A stretch of DNA of 64,000 nt from an uncultured Alphaproteobacteria bacterium. Lineage in GTDB: Bacteria; Pseudomonadota; Alphaproteobacteria; HIMB59. The translations under genes were made by a program, and so were the position numbers. Every line of letters starts with the position of its first letter. The stretch's first letter is position 1. The stretch is taken from positions 558,001-622,000 of the forward strand of contig CACMGP010000001.1 of NCBI GenBank assembly GCA_902613185.1, in the 5' to 3' direction. The notes below the pieces were generated by a model that was given only the letters and a program-made list of their open reading frames with translations, searched no databases and was not told the DNA's origin. This document shows positions 46,688 through 55,239 of this stretch, one piece after another.

Positions 46688-48060
46688 TTAGCCCTGAAAT
46701 TTTAGCGATCGTAATGTTCTTAACAACATTGGGTTTATTGCTTTTTGGTTTTCCTGTAGCCTTCACACTTGCAGGAACAGCTCTTTTGTTTGGATTTTTA
46801 GGTGATTTTTTAGAAATCTTTAATTTTAGAATGCTAGGATTTTTTCCTCAGCGCATATTTGGAACAATGATCAATGAACCCCTCGTAGCGGTGCCTCTTT
46901 TTATTTTTATGGGAATTATGCTGGAAAAAACAAAAATTGCAGCTGGTCTTTTACAATCTATTGGTGAGCTTTTTGGGGCTACAAAAGGAGGTCTAGGTAT
47001 TGGTGTTGTGATAGTAGGTATGCTACTTGCTGCATCAACAGGAATTGTTGGGGCAACAGTTGTTACAATGGGAATGCTCTCTTTGCCATCTATGATGAAA
47101 GCTGGATATGATCAAAAAATAGCTACTGGCACTATTTGTGCTGCTGGAACATTGGGACAAATAATTCCACCTTCAATTGTTTTAGTTTTATTAGCAACAA
47201 TTTTACAAGGAGCAAATGAAGAAGCGGCAATGTTAGTTGGTAATTTAGCTCCTGATCCAGTAACTGCAATTGATTTGTTTGCAGGCGCAATATTGCCTGG
47301 ACTAATGTTGGTAGTATTATTCATTATATTCATTTTTTTTTACGCAAGAATAAATCCGCTATCCTGTCCTCCGGTAGAAACGACAAGGTCAAGAGGGGAG
47401 ATTTATATTGAAGCAGCTAAATCTGTAATTCCTCCAATAACTCTCATTGTATTAGTTTTAGGGTCCATACTTTTTGGCATTGCAACACCTACAGAGTCTG
47501 CTTCAGTTGGTGCAGTAGGTGCAGCAATGATAGCACTTTTAAAAGGTGAATTGAATTTTAAGAACCTCAAGGAAACAGCAATAGGAACAGTAAAGCTTAG
47601 TTCATTTGTGTTTGTAATATTAATTGGAGCGTCAATGTTTTCATTAGTTTTTCGTGCTTTTGGTGGTGATGAAATGATTGAACATTTTCTCGGTAATTTG
47701 CCAGGTGGACTTTACGCAGCTCTAATTTTAGTTATGGTAGTTATATTTCTTTTGGGTTTCTTTCTAGATTATATAGAGATAATTTTTGTCATTGTACCAT
47801 TAGTGGGTCCAATATTAATTGCAAATGGAGCTGATCCATTGTGGCTTGGTATTCTCATATCGTTGAATCTACAAACAAGTTTCCTAACTCCACCATTTGG
47901 TTTTTCCTTATTTTTTTTAAGAGGAGTAGCTCCGGACAATATTCAAACTAGAAACATGTATAAAGGTGTAATTCCATTTATTGGAATTCAAATATTAGCA
48001 ATATTAATTGTTGGTTTTTATCCAGAAATTGCAACTTGGTTACCAAGTAAAATGTTTTAA
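46684..48060 (+). CDS. dctM: TRAP transporter large permease
   Basis: The 458-residue integral membrane protein has about 12 helices and the DctM pattern. FGFPVAFTLAGTALLFG, FPQRIFGTMINEPLVAVPLF, GATVVTMGMLSLPSMMKAGY, PTESASVGAVGA and FLTPPFGFSLFFLRGVAP are present. It forms the translocation channel with DctQ. The substrate is set by the binding protein encoded just downstream on the opposite strand. Confidence 0.96.
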   Translation: MISPEILAIVMFLTTLGLLLFGFPVAFTLAGTALLFGFLGDFLEIFNFRMLGFFPQRIFGTMINEPLVAVPLFIFMGIMLEKTKIAAGLLQSIGELFGATKGGLGIGVVIVGMLLAASTGIVGATVVTMGMLSLPSMMKAGYDQKIATGTICAAGTLGQIIPPSIVLVLLATILQGANEEAAMLVGNLAPDPVTAIDLFAGAILPGLMLVVLFIIFIFFYARINPLSCPPVETTRSRGEIYIEAAKSVIPPITLIVLVLGSILFGIATPTESASVGAVGAAMIALLKGELNFKNLKETAIGTVKLSSFVFVILIGASMFSLVFRAFGGDEMIEHFLGNLPGGLYAALILVMVVIFLLGFFLDYIEIIFVIVPLVGPILIANGADPLWLGILISLNLQTSFLTPPFGFSLFFLRGVAPDNIQTRNMYKGVIPFIGIQILAILIVGFYPEIATWLPSKMF

Positions 48061-48068
48061 TGAAATAA

Positions 48069-48093
48069 TCACCCCCGAATATTTCGGGGATGA
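48069..48093. terminator. Hairpin between dctM and dctP
   Basis: CCCCGAA (48073-48079) pairs perfectly with TTCGGGG (48083-48089) with a 3-base loop and flanking TCA/TGA pairing. It lies between two convergent genes and is probably a bidirectional terminator, though the following U-tract is weak. Confidence 0.65.
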
Positions 48094-48109
48094 TATTAAT
48101 ATTATGAAT

Positions 48110-49237
48110 TTATGCTGATGGGTAAGTAAATGGGAGACTTCTAACTCTCATGTACTCTTTCTCAGACGTATTTGTCCATCTTAGAATTGAGGATCTAAAT
48201 TCAACAATATGTGAAAAAAGAGCCTGTGAAATTGGGTCTTCAGCAGCAATAGCGCTACAAACCTCACCTGCTCTTTGACCTAGAGCATTCATAACAGGAT
48301 CTGGAAGTTGTCTCATTTGAACACCGTGTTCGTTAATGAGTTTTTGGTATGAACTATCATTAACAGCTTGGAAAAAAGATAGCACTTCCATATTGACAGC
48401 TTTTGTAGCAACAGTAATTAGTTCTCTTGTTGCATCATCTAGCTTCTCCCACTCAAACATATCTATTGAACAGTCTAGGATTGTTGCTGGCTCATGCCAT
48501 CCAGGATTGTAGTAATATTTAGCTGCTTGATGTAAACCTTTACCTAAGTCAGCTGCTGGACCAATCCATTCTGTAGCATCGATAGCGCCAGAAGCAAGTG
48601 AAGGAAGCACATCCGCACCCGCTAAAAGAACAGTGTTAGCACCAAATGATTTTAATACTTCACCGCCAAGACCAGGCATTCTTATTTTTAAACCTTCAAA
48701 ATCTGCGAGTGAGTTAATTTCCTTATTAAACCAACCACCCATCTGGTTACCTGTATTTCCCATTGGAAGAAACTTTACACCAATAGCATTGTATGCTTTG
48801 TCTGCTGCTTCAATTCCTCCACCATAATAACACCATGCATTTTGTTCTTGAGCTGTAAGACCAAAAGGTAAAGCTGCAGAAAACGAAGGTGCCATACTGA
48901 TGTTAGTCCAATAGTAACCAGCGCCATAAGCCATTTGAGCAGCACCAGATCTAACTGCATCTAGTGACTCAAGAGGTGGCACTAATTCCCCACCATGATA
49001 TACAGTGACTTTTAACTTATCAGATGCATTATTGATATAACTAGCAAATCTATCTATTGCTTTGCCAAGACCACTTGCTTTGCCAAAAGCAGAACATGCA
49101 ATCCATTCCATGTGTCCACCTGATATTGCTGGTGCTGGAAATGAAGAAACTGCTGCGGCGCCCAGTGCTGCAGCACCTGCACCTTTAAGGAAATTTCTTC
49201 TTTTCATGGTCTTATTATTAGTCTTTTTTTTTGCCAT
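48110..49237 (-). CDS. dctP: TRAP solute-binding protein, TakP-like
   Basis: The 375-residue periplasmic protein has a twin-arginine-type signal (KRRNFLKGAGAAALGAAAV). The binding domain has VPPLESLDAVRSGAAQMAYG, LKIRMPGLGGEVLKSFGANT and ATEWIGPAADLGKGLHQAAK. YYYNPGWHEPATILD is characteristic of TakP, which binds 2-oxo acids such as pyruvate in Rhodobacter. An excellent Shine-Dalgarno (AGGAGGGG) precedes the ATG, unlike dctQ, which fits the high expression of binding proteins. It is encoded convergently to dctQM rather than as the first gene of the operon. Confidence 0.93.
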   Translation of the reverse strand: MAKKKTNNKTMKRRNFLKGAGAAALGAAAVSSFPAPAISGGHMEWIACSAFGKASGLGKAIDRFASYINNASDKLKVTVYHGGELVPPLESLDAVRSGAAQMAYGAGYYWTNISMAPSFSAALPFGLTAQEQNAWCYYGGGIEAADKAYNAIGVKFLPMGNTGNQMGGWFNKEINSLADFEGLKIRMPGLGGEVLKSFGANTVLLAGADVLPSLASGAIDATEWIGPAADLGKGLHQAAKYYYNPGWHEPATILDCSIDMFEWEKLDDATRELITVATKAVNMEVLSFFQAVNDSSYQKLINEHGVQMRQLPDPVMNALGQRAGEVCSAIAAEDPISQALFSHIVEFRSSILRWTNTSEKEYMRVRSLPFTYPSA

Positions 49238-49270
49238 AAATATTCCCCTCCTAAATTAAGAAATAATTAA

Positions 49271-50161
49271 TTATTTTTTATTAGCTATCATTATACCAAC
49301 AATCACAGATAAAATTCCAGCGTAATGATAACTCTGTAATGTTTCTTGAAAGACTAAATATGCAAGAATTCCACCAAAAATAGGCATTAAGTGGAGAAAA
49401 GGGCCTGATTTATTTGGTCCAATTAAAGCCACTCCAGTATTCCAACAAATATATGACAAGATGCTAGGAAAAGTTCCGGTATAGCCAATTACTAATAAGG
49501 TTTTGTGGTCAAATGTTATGAAATTATTTTGAATTATTATGTCATATAAATAAACAGGTAGGAGTAATATTACTGTAAATACGAATGATAAATATAAAAA
49601 ACTAAATCCTGAAACACCTGTTTCATTTTTTTTTAGAAATATTGAATATAATGCCCAAGATATAACAGCTAGTAAGATGAATAAATCTCCAGAATAAAAT
49701 TTTGAATCAAATATATTTTGATAGTTACCTTTTGTTATAACATAACTAACACCAATAAGAGATAAAATGACACCTAACATTTGAAACAAGTTTGTTTGAT
49801 TTTTATAAATCAATTTGTTTAAAAGGATTATCAACATGGGGGTTGTCGAAATAACTAATAAAGAATTAATAACAGTTGTTGCTGTTAAACCAATATAAGT
49901 TAAAGTATTAAAAAGCGTCGGACCAGTTAGGATTATCAAAAAAACCATTCCTGGTTGTTTTTTTAAAAGTGGTAAATCAACTAGAGCATTTTTTAAACAA
50001 AAGGGAGTTAAAATAATTAAAGCAATTACCCATCTGTAAAAAGATAACGATAGAGGTGATACTAATTCCTCAACTGAGGACAATCTTCCTACTATAAAAT
50101 TGCCTGACCAAAATAAGGAGGCAAAGCATAAAAATATGGCTGCTTTAAGAGAAACACTCAC
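49271..50161 (-). CDS. DMT/EamA-family exporter
   Basis: The 296-residue membrane protein has ten hydrophobic helices in two EamA repeats: FASLFWSGNFIVGRLSS and FYRWVIALI in the first, then ISWALYSIFLKK and LLVIGYTGTFPSILSYICWN in the second. Substrate unknown. It lies 9 bp after the thiolase on the same strand, so it may be part of the acetoacetate operon, perhaps only by read-through. Confidence 0.87.
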   Translation of the reverse strand: MSVSLKAAIFLCFASLFWSGNFIVGRLSSVEELVSPLSLSFYRWVIALIILTPFCLKNALVDLPLLKKQPGMVFLIILTGPTLFNTLTYIGLTATTVINSLLVISTTPMLIILLNKLIYKNQTNLFQMLGVILSLIGVSYVITKGNYQNIFDSKFYSGDLFILLAVISWALYSIFLKKNETGVSGFSFLYLSFVFTVILLLPVYLYDIIIQNNFITFDHKTLLVIGYTGTFPSILSYICWNTGVALIGPNKSGPFLHLMPIFGGILAYLVFQETLQSYHYAGILSVIVGIMIANKK

Positions 50162-50170
50162 TATGATTTT

Positions 50171-51322
50171 TTATTTTAAATTTTCAATAGCAATTGCTAG
50201 ACCTTGACCACCGCCAATACACATACTAGCAACACCAAACTTTTGTTTTGTCCTTCTGAGTTGATGAGACAAAGTTGTAATAATTCTTGCACCAGAACAA
50301 CCAATGGGGTGCCCTAATGCAATAGCGCCTCCAGCAATATTTAATTTATTTGGATCAATCTTTAAAGATCTTTGGACTGCAACTGAAGTTGCAGCAAACG
50401 CCTCATTGACCTCAACCAAATTAAAATAGTTAATATTTACACTCATTTTCTTCATTAATTTCTGTATAGCTGTAATTGGAGTAACACCCATATAATCAGG
50501 ATTGCCCGCCGAGGACGCCCAAGATAGTACTTTTGCTATTGGTTTAATTTTGTTTGAAGTTACATATTTTTCAGAAGCTAAAGCCAAAAAACTAGCTCCA
50601 TCATTTAATGAAGAAGCATTTCCAGCAGTGACTGTTCCAGATTTTTTAAAAACAGCTTTTAATTGGCTTAATTTTGGCAAAGTAGTGTCTTTTCGAACTT
50701 CATCTTTAAGTGGTGTTTTTATCAGTTCGTTTTTGAAGTAATTATTTTTAATTGCCTTATAAGTTTTTAGATAAGACTGATAAGCAAATTGATCTTGGTC
50801 TTGTCTTGAAACATTATATTTTCTTGAAACGTTTTCAGCTGTTATACCCATATGTTCTTTTGAAAAAGCATCAGTTAATCCATCATTAACTAAAGTGTCT
50901 ATAAAGATATTATTACCTAATTTTTTTTCTCCAGTTCTACTTAGGTATGCATGGCGTGCTCTTGACATACTTTCTTGACCACCAACGATTAATAAATTTG
51001 ACTCTCCGGAATAAATTTTAGATGAGCCATCGATTGTAGCTCTCATACCGCTTCCACAAACTTGATTTACCACATAAGCAAAGGATGTCTGTTGCATTCC
51101 GGAACCTAGTGCAACTTGCCTTGCTGTATTCATTCCTAGTCCGCTAGTTAATACTTGTCCTAAAATTAATCCTTCAACTTCTTTAGTATTGATTATTTGA
51201 TTTCTATCAAATAATTCTTTGAGACAAGAGGTTCCTAGTTCTACTGATTCAGTTTTTTTGTAATTACCTAAATAAGCTCCTATTGGTGTTCTAACTGCAT
51301 CGATTATAAAAACATCACTCAT
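50171..51322 (-). CDS. Acetyl-CoA C-acetyltransferase (thiolase)
   Basis: The 383-residue type II thiolase has the nucleophilic Cys in NQVCGSGMRA, the catalytic His in ALGHPIGCSGARII, and the C-terminal Cys in SMCIGGGQGLA. It reversibly cleaves acetoacetyl-CoA to two acetyl-CoA. Next to acetoacetyl-CoA synthetase, the cleavage direction is likely, so acetoacetate would enter central metabolism. There is no phaB, which argues against a polyhydroxybutyrate operon. It overlaps the synthetase end by 8 bp. Confidence 0.94.
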   Translation of the reverse strand: MSDVFIIDAVRTPIGAYLGNYKKTESVELGTSCLKELFDRNQIINTKEVEGLILGQVLTSGLGMNTARQVALGSGMQQTSFAYVVNQVCGSGMRATIDGSSKIYSGESNLLIVGGQESMSRARHAYLSRTGEKKLGNNIFIDTLVNDGLTDAFSKEHMGITAENVSRKYNVSRQDQDQFAYQSYLKTYKAIKNNYFKNELIKTPLKDEVRKDTTLPKLSQLKAVFKKSGTVTAGNASSLNDGASFLALASEKYVTSNKIKPIAKVLSWASSAGNPDYMGVTPITAIQKLMKKMSVNINYFNLVEVNEAFAATSVAVQRSLKIDPNKLNIAGGAIALGHPIGCSGARIITTLSHQLRRTKQKFGVASMCIGGGQGLAIAIENLK

Positions 51323-53231
51323 TAATATTTATCTTTCTGTATTCAATTACTGACTCAGGATTTGCCAACGATCCCAAGTTCTGCACTTTATCATTATTGA
51401 TAATTTTTTTGACAAGTATTTCAGAGTTTTTACCACTTTTTGTTCTTGGAATGTCTTTAACTATAAATATTTTCCAAGGAACATGCCTTGGACTAAGCGA
51501 TGTCTTGAGGTGTTTTTTCAATATTGTATTAAAATCAACATTAATTTTTGTGTTTAACAACTTCAAAAAAAGGACAATTTTTTCATCATTTTTAGTCAAA
51601 TAACCTGTTGCCAAACAGTCCTCGATCCAATGAAATTTTTGTAAGCAACTGTATATTTCACCTGTTCCTATTCTGACACCGCCTGGATTTAAAGTAGCAT
51701 CTGATCTTCCAAAGATTACATAACCTCCATTTTTTGTTTTTTTTACATAATCTCCATGAGACCATATGTTTGGAAATTTTTTAAAATATGCTGATTTATA
51801 CTTATTATTTAATCTGTCATTCCAAAAGTAGATAGGCTTAGAGGGGAAAGGGGTCTTGCAAACTAGCTCTCCTGTCTTTTTGGTTGGCTTACCATTATCA
51901 TTGAAAACATCAATATCCATGCCCAAGCCCGGTCCTTGAATTTCACCTGAATAGACAGGTAAAGTTGGTATACCTAACATAAAACATGAAACTATATCTG
52001 TTCCACCGCTAACTGAATGTATAAAAGATTTTGAATTTAAACTTTTATTAATAAACTTAAAAGTGTCTGGACTTAGAGGAGAGCCAGTTGATATAAAACA
52101 ATTAATTTTTTTTAAAATATCTTTTTTATTAGATTTATAATTATTTTGGATAGTTTCATAAACTTTTGCTCCCGCACCTAGCATTGTTGAATTAGTATCT
52201 TTTGTAATATTGATAACTCGATTTATATTTGGATAAAATGGGGAGCCATCATAAAGAACGATTGAAGAACCTAAAAGTAAATTTGAAACTGTCCAGTTCC
52301 ACATCATCCACCCGCAAGTAGTTAAGAAAAGCATTTTATCTTCAGATTTGACATTTGTGTGTAATGCTAATTCTTTTAAATGTTGCAGGAGTGAGCCACC
52401 ATGGCCGTGTGTAATACACTTGGGAAGCCCTGTAGTTCCACTAGAAAATAAAACATATAGCGGATGATTAAAACTCAATGATATATTTTTATTTGGTTTT
52501 GAATATTTTTTTTGATTGTAAATTTTTTTTAATTCAGATGTGTTATTTTTTGAAGGATAGCTAGTTTTTAAAATTAGTGGATTATTTAAATTTGCTTTTA
52601 ATGTTCTTAAGTTTTTTGAATATTGAAATTTCTTACCGTTATAAAAATAATAGTCAGCAACAATTAAAAGCTTAGGCTTAAGCTGGGAAAATCTGTCAAT
52701 CACAGCTTGTGTCCCAAAGTCAGCAGAGCAAGAAGACCAAACTGCACCAATTTTTGCTGCAGAAAGGAAGCTTATTACTGTATCAGGTATATTTGGCAGA
52801 TATCCGACAATTACATCACCTTTTTTTATGCCTTTATCTCTAAAGAAATTGCTTAATGCATTAACTCTTTTATTTAAATCACTATAAATAATTTTTTCGC
52901 TGAATTTGTTTTCTCCAATAAATTCAATGGCCAAATCTGATGAATTATTTTTAAAAATTAAATTATAATAATTGAGATTACTGTTATCAAAAAAAATTGA
53001 ATTCCAAAAAGATTTTTTTTTGTAAGCTTTAAAAAATCTTTTCCTCTCAAGATCGATATTAAAATACTCAACTATAGACTCCCAAAACTCACCAGGATTC
53101 TTATTAGTCCATAACCAAAGCTTGTTATAATTTAAGAATTTCTTAGAAAATTTTTGTTCTAAATATGTCTGAAATTTATAAAGGTTAGTAGTTTTAATAA
53201 ATTTTCTACTTGGCTCAAATAACTTATCCAT
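51315..53231 (-). CDS. Acetoacetyl-CoA synthetase
   Basis: The 638-residue ANL-superfamily ligase activates acetoacetate with ATP and CoA. The N-terminal helical part includes YNKLWLWTNKNPGEFWESI. The adenylation motifs are VLFSSGTTGLPKCITHGHGG, SVSGGTDIVSC and GYVIFGRSDATLNPGGVRIG, and the C-terminal Lys is in PRTKSGK. Length and the ACOAS N-terminal region match AACS rather than acetyl-CoA synthetase. It overlaps the upstream thioesterase by 8 bp and the downstream thiolase by 8 bp. Confidence 0.92.
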   Translation of the reverse strand: MDKLFEPSRKFIKTTNLYKFQTYLEQKFSKKFLNYNKLWLWTNKNPGEFWESIVEYFNIDLERKRFFKAYKKKSFWNSIFFDNSNLNYYNLIFKNNSSDLAIEFIGENKFSEKIIYSDLNKRVNALSNFFRDKGIKKGDVIVGYLPNIPDTVISFLSAAKIGAVWSSCSADFGTQAVIDRFSQLKPKLLIVADYYFYNGKKFQYSKNLRTLKANLNNPLILKTSYPSKNNTSELKKIYNQKKYSKPNKNISLSFNHPLYVLFSSGTTGLPKCITHGHGGSLLQHLKELALHTNVKSEDKMLFLTTCGWMMWNWTVSNLLLGSSIVLYDGSPFYPNINRVINITKDTNSTMLGAGAKVYETIQNNYKSNKKDILKKINCFISTGSPLSPDTFKFINKSLNSKSFIHSVSGGTDIVSCFMLGIPTLPVYSGEIQGPGLGMDIDVFNDNGKPTKKTGELVCKTPFPSKPIYFWNDRLNNKYKSAYFKKFPNIWSHGDYVKKTKNGGYVIFGRSDATLNPGGVRIGTGEIYSCLQKFHWIEDCLATGYLTKNDEKIVLFLKLLNTKINVDFNTILKKHLKTSLSPRHVPWKIFIVKDIPRTKSGKNSEILVKKIINNDKVQNLGSLANPESVIEYRKININE

Positions 53232-53622
53232 CTTTGTTTTTCATTAATCGTTGAAGGTCATCTGGTATTTTACTTGGAGCCCCTTGAGAATTGACGCAAA
53301 CCATCAAAATTTTTGATTTAAAAATAATATTATTTTGTTTGTAAATATTTTGTTCGAGCTTAAATGATGCATTTTTAAGAGACAAAATATTGCTTTTAAC
53401 AGTTAATTGATCCTCTAGTTTGCATGACTCAATATAATCACATTCGATCTTTTTTACTAAAAAAAGTCGATCATGATCTTTCAATAAAGAATTAAGTGTA
53501 AATCCCAACTCATTGATGATTTCAGTACGGGCTCTTTCAATAAATTTTAAATAATTTGCGTAATATACAACTCCACCAGAGTCTGTGTCTTCATAATATA
53601 TTTTGAAGTTGTATTGGAACAT
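53224..53622 (-). CDS. YbgC-like hotdog acyl-CoA thioesterase
   Basis: The 132-residue hotdog-fold protein has the YbgC active-site motif YYEDTDSGGVVYYANYLKF, containing the catalytic Asp, followed by FIERARTEIINELG. It hydrolyses short-chain or other acyl-CoA thioesters. In many Proteobacteria YbgC belongs to the tol-pal operon; here it heads an acetoacetate-activation operon instead. Its ATG overlaps the stop of a 26-codon frame (TAATG). Confidence 0.92.
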   Translation of the reverse strand: MFQYNFKIYYEDTDSGGVVYYANYLKFIERARTEIINELGFTLNSLLKDHDRLFLVKKIECDYIESCKLEDQLTVKSNILSLKNASFKLEQNIYKQNNIIFKSKILMVCVNSQGAPSKIPDDLQRLMKNKDG

Positions 53623-53702
53623 TAAGTAGTCAGACCTAAATACAATATATAAGTTATAATAATTATAACTATTCCAAATATTAAATATCTATATTCATTC
53701 AT
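53622..53702 (-). CDS. 26-residue membrane peptide coupled to the thioesterase
   Basis: A frame of 26 codons encodes a single hydrophobic helix after a polar start (MNEYRYLIFG, then isoleucine-rich). Its TAA shares bases with the ATG of the YbgC-like gene. The reading could be a leader peptide or a true small membrane protein; in AT-rich DNA such frames also arise by chance. No family. Confidence 0.35.
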   Translation of the reverse strand: MNEYRYLIFGIVIIIITYILYLGLTT

Positions 53703-53729
53703 TAAATTAAATACCTATTATAGAAATAC

Positions 53730-53945
53730 TTAAGATATTTTTTCTCTCTTAAAATAATAAATCATTTTGTGTTTTGAAGGGATATCAGATTTATCCTTAA
53801 TTACATTGACCAACTCCCAACCTTCTTTTCCACCTTTATTAAGCCAGTCATTTTCCGACTTTAATTCTTCATCATCTAAATATTGGGTATAAATTCTATA
53901 CTCCCACTTTGAATGTTCTTTTTTATCAAAAGTTGGGTTAATCAT
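53730..53945 (-). CDS. DUF4177-like small protein
   Basis: The 71-residue soluble protein has W-E-Y-R-I-Y at its N-terminal strand and LNKGGKEGWELVNVI in the middle, then a YYFKRE C-terminal strand. W-E-Y, L-N-x-x-G-x-E-G-W-E-L-V and F-K-R are the marks of the DUF4177 family of unknown function. It follows a 78-residue membrane-protein gene by 11 bp on the same strand. Confidence 0.7.
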   Translation of the reverse strand: MINPTFDKKEHSKWEYRIYTQYLDDEELKSENDWLNKGGKEGWELVNVIKDKSDIPSKHKMIYYFKREKIS

Positions 53946-53956
53946 TTCTTTATAAC

Positions 53957-54193
53957 TTACGCATTTAAATTATAGAAAAACCATACTGCAGATAAACACC
54001 AAAGTGTTAAAAAAATCTTACCTAGTTTATCTGCCTTTTTAAAATGTGATTTCATTTCATTAAGCTGAGCTACATTTTGTCCGTCTTGTTTTTGAGAGTC
54101 CTTTAATTTTTTTTGGTAAAAGAATTTGTATATATTTATTGCACAAGTCCATCCTGTTAGTATGTAAAAAATAGAGCTAGATAAAGTTGTCAT
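53957..54193 (-). CDS. Hypothetical two-helix membrane protein
   Basis: The 78-residue protein has hydrophobic segments at about residues 5-25 and 58-75, separated by a charged linker (KKLKDSQKQDGQNVAQLNEM). No family recognised. It lies between the DUF4177-like gene and a polysaccharide-lyase-like gene, all on the minus strand, and may share their transcript. Confidence 0.5.
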   Translation of the reverse strand: MTTLSSSIFYILTGWTCAINIYKFFYQKKLKDSQKQDGQNVAQLNEMKSHFKKADKLGKIFLTLWCLSAVWFFYNLNA

Positions 54194-54234
54194 CTTTCTA
54201 ATATAAACCTACTCCATAGTTCTTGCTAGTTTTA

Positions 54235-55164
54235 TCAATCTTTATATTGGATAAAAGTAGGTTTTATAACCTGATTATCTTTATCCCCTAAAGAGTCACA
54301 TGAGTATCCCAAGTTAGATAATAATTCAGAAAAATTTTTATCAGTGCATTTTTTTGCTCTGGCAATTCCATCATACCAAGCTGTGATTTTACCGTTAAAA
54401 ACTTTTGGCGCATTATTTTGGTATATACCATATCGAAAAGAAGGTCCGTAAGATTTTCCATTGTAAGAATAAATATTAGTTATAAATCCCTCCTCAGCAT
54501 ATTTTAAATCACCATTTATATATAGTTTTAGAAATCCATCATTGCCCCAACTTGCATGAATAATTACATCATGCCATTGGTTAAATAAAATATTTTCTGG
54601 AATTACCGTTGCAGTCTCATCAGTCTCTACAACAGTTTTTTTTGTACAGTGCGTTCTATTAATGGCTAACCCTTTATATTTCTTCTTATATTGAAATATG
54701 AAAACATTTTCAGAACCATTATCTCTGCAGTGTGAAAAAACTTTATTTTCATATGATAATTTCATTTGTCCAAATTGAATTAAATGATTGTCAATTTCTT
54801 TATGAGAAGTTGACGAATAAGTAAGCTCAGAATTGTCTATAAAAAATGACCATGCATACCAATTTTCTCCTCTCTCTTTTGTATTTATATAAGTCTCAGT
54901 TCTTCCAAAAGAACCTTCAAATTTTCCCCTTTCACAATCAAAGTCTTTACAATCAAGTGCTCTAAACTCAAATTTGTGTGATGACTCACCAAGTCTTGAA
55001 AATTCAGTATCGATGCTTTGACTCCAATCTTTACCAGCATCTAATCCATGTTTTTCAATAGTTGGCCAACCAATACCCTTGTAACTTCCAACTTGTTCTC
55101 CATTTTTAAATGTTAAGCCCCAACACAAATTAGGAATAATTAACAACAAGATTAAGAGAGTTTT
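54235..55164 (-). CDS. Secreted polysaccharide lyase-like protein (PF14099-like), copy 2
   Basis: This protein of about 309 residues starts at MKTLLILLLIIPNLCWG, a signal peptide almost identical to that of copy 3. The longer frame to 55206 would place 14 odd residues before it. The jelly-roll domain has KFEFRALDCKDFDCERGKFE, ENWYAWSFFID, FNQWHDVIIHASWGNDGFLK, LYINGDLKYAEEG and FRYGIY, the last strands matching copies 1 and 3. Cys pairs suggest an oxidising location. Repeat site d lies 25 bp upstream of the ATG. Substrate unknown. Confidence 0.72.
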   Translation of the reverse strand, partial: KTLLILLLIIPNLCWGLTFKNGEQVGSYKGIGWPTIEKHGLDAGKDWSQSIDTEFSRLGESSHKFEFRALDCKDFDCERGKFEGSFGRTETYINTKERGENWYAWSFFIDNSELTYSSTSHKEIDNHLIQFGQMKLSYENKVFSHCRDNGSENVFIFQYKKKYKGLAINRTHCTKKTVVETDETATVIPENILFNQWHDVIIHASWGNDGFLKLYINGDLKYAEEGFITNIYSYNGKSYGPSFRYGIYQNNAPKVFNGKITAWYDGIARAKKCTDKNFSELLSNLGYSCDSLGDKDNQVIKPTFIQYKD

Positions 55165-55188
55165 CATTAATAAAGTTATATCTTTAGT

Positions 55189-55208
55189 GTCCCATATTTG
55201 TCCCATAT
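55189..55208. repeat. 11-bp-spaced repeat pair, site d
   Basis: GTCCCATAT at 55189 recurs perfectly at 55200, an 11-bp period. About 40 bases from the lyase ATG through this pair are nearly the same as those upstream of copy 3, showing that gene and upstream region were duplicated together. Confidence 0.55.
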
Positions 55209-55239
55209 AATTTTAATAGCAATAGGGTTAAGAGTGTTT

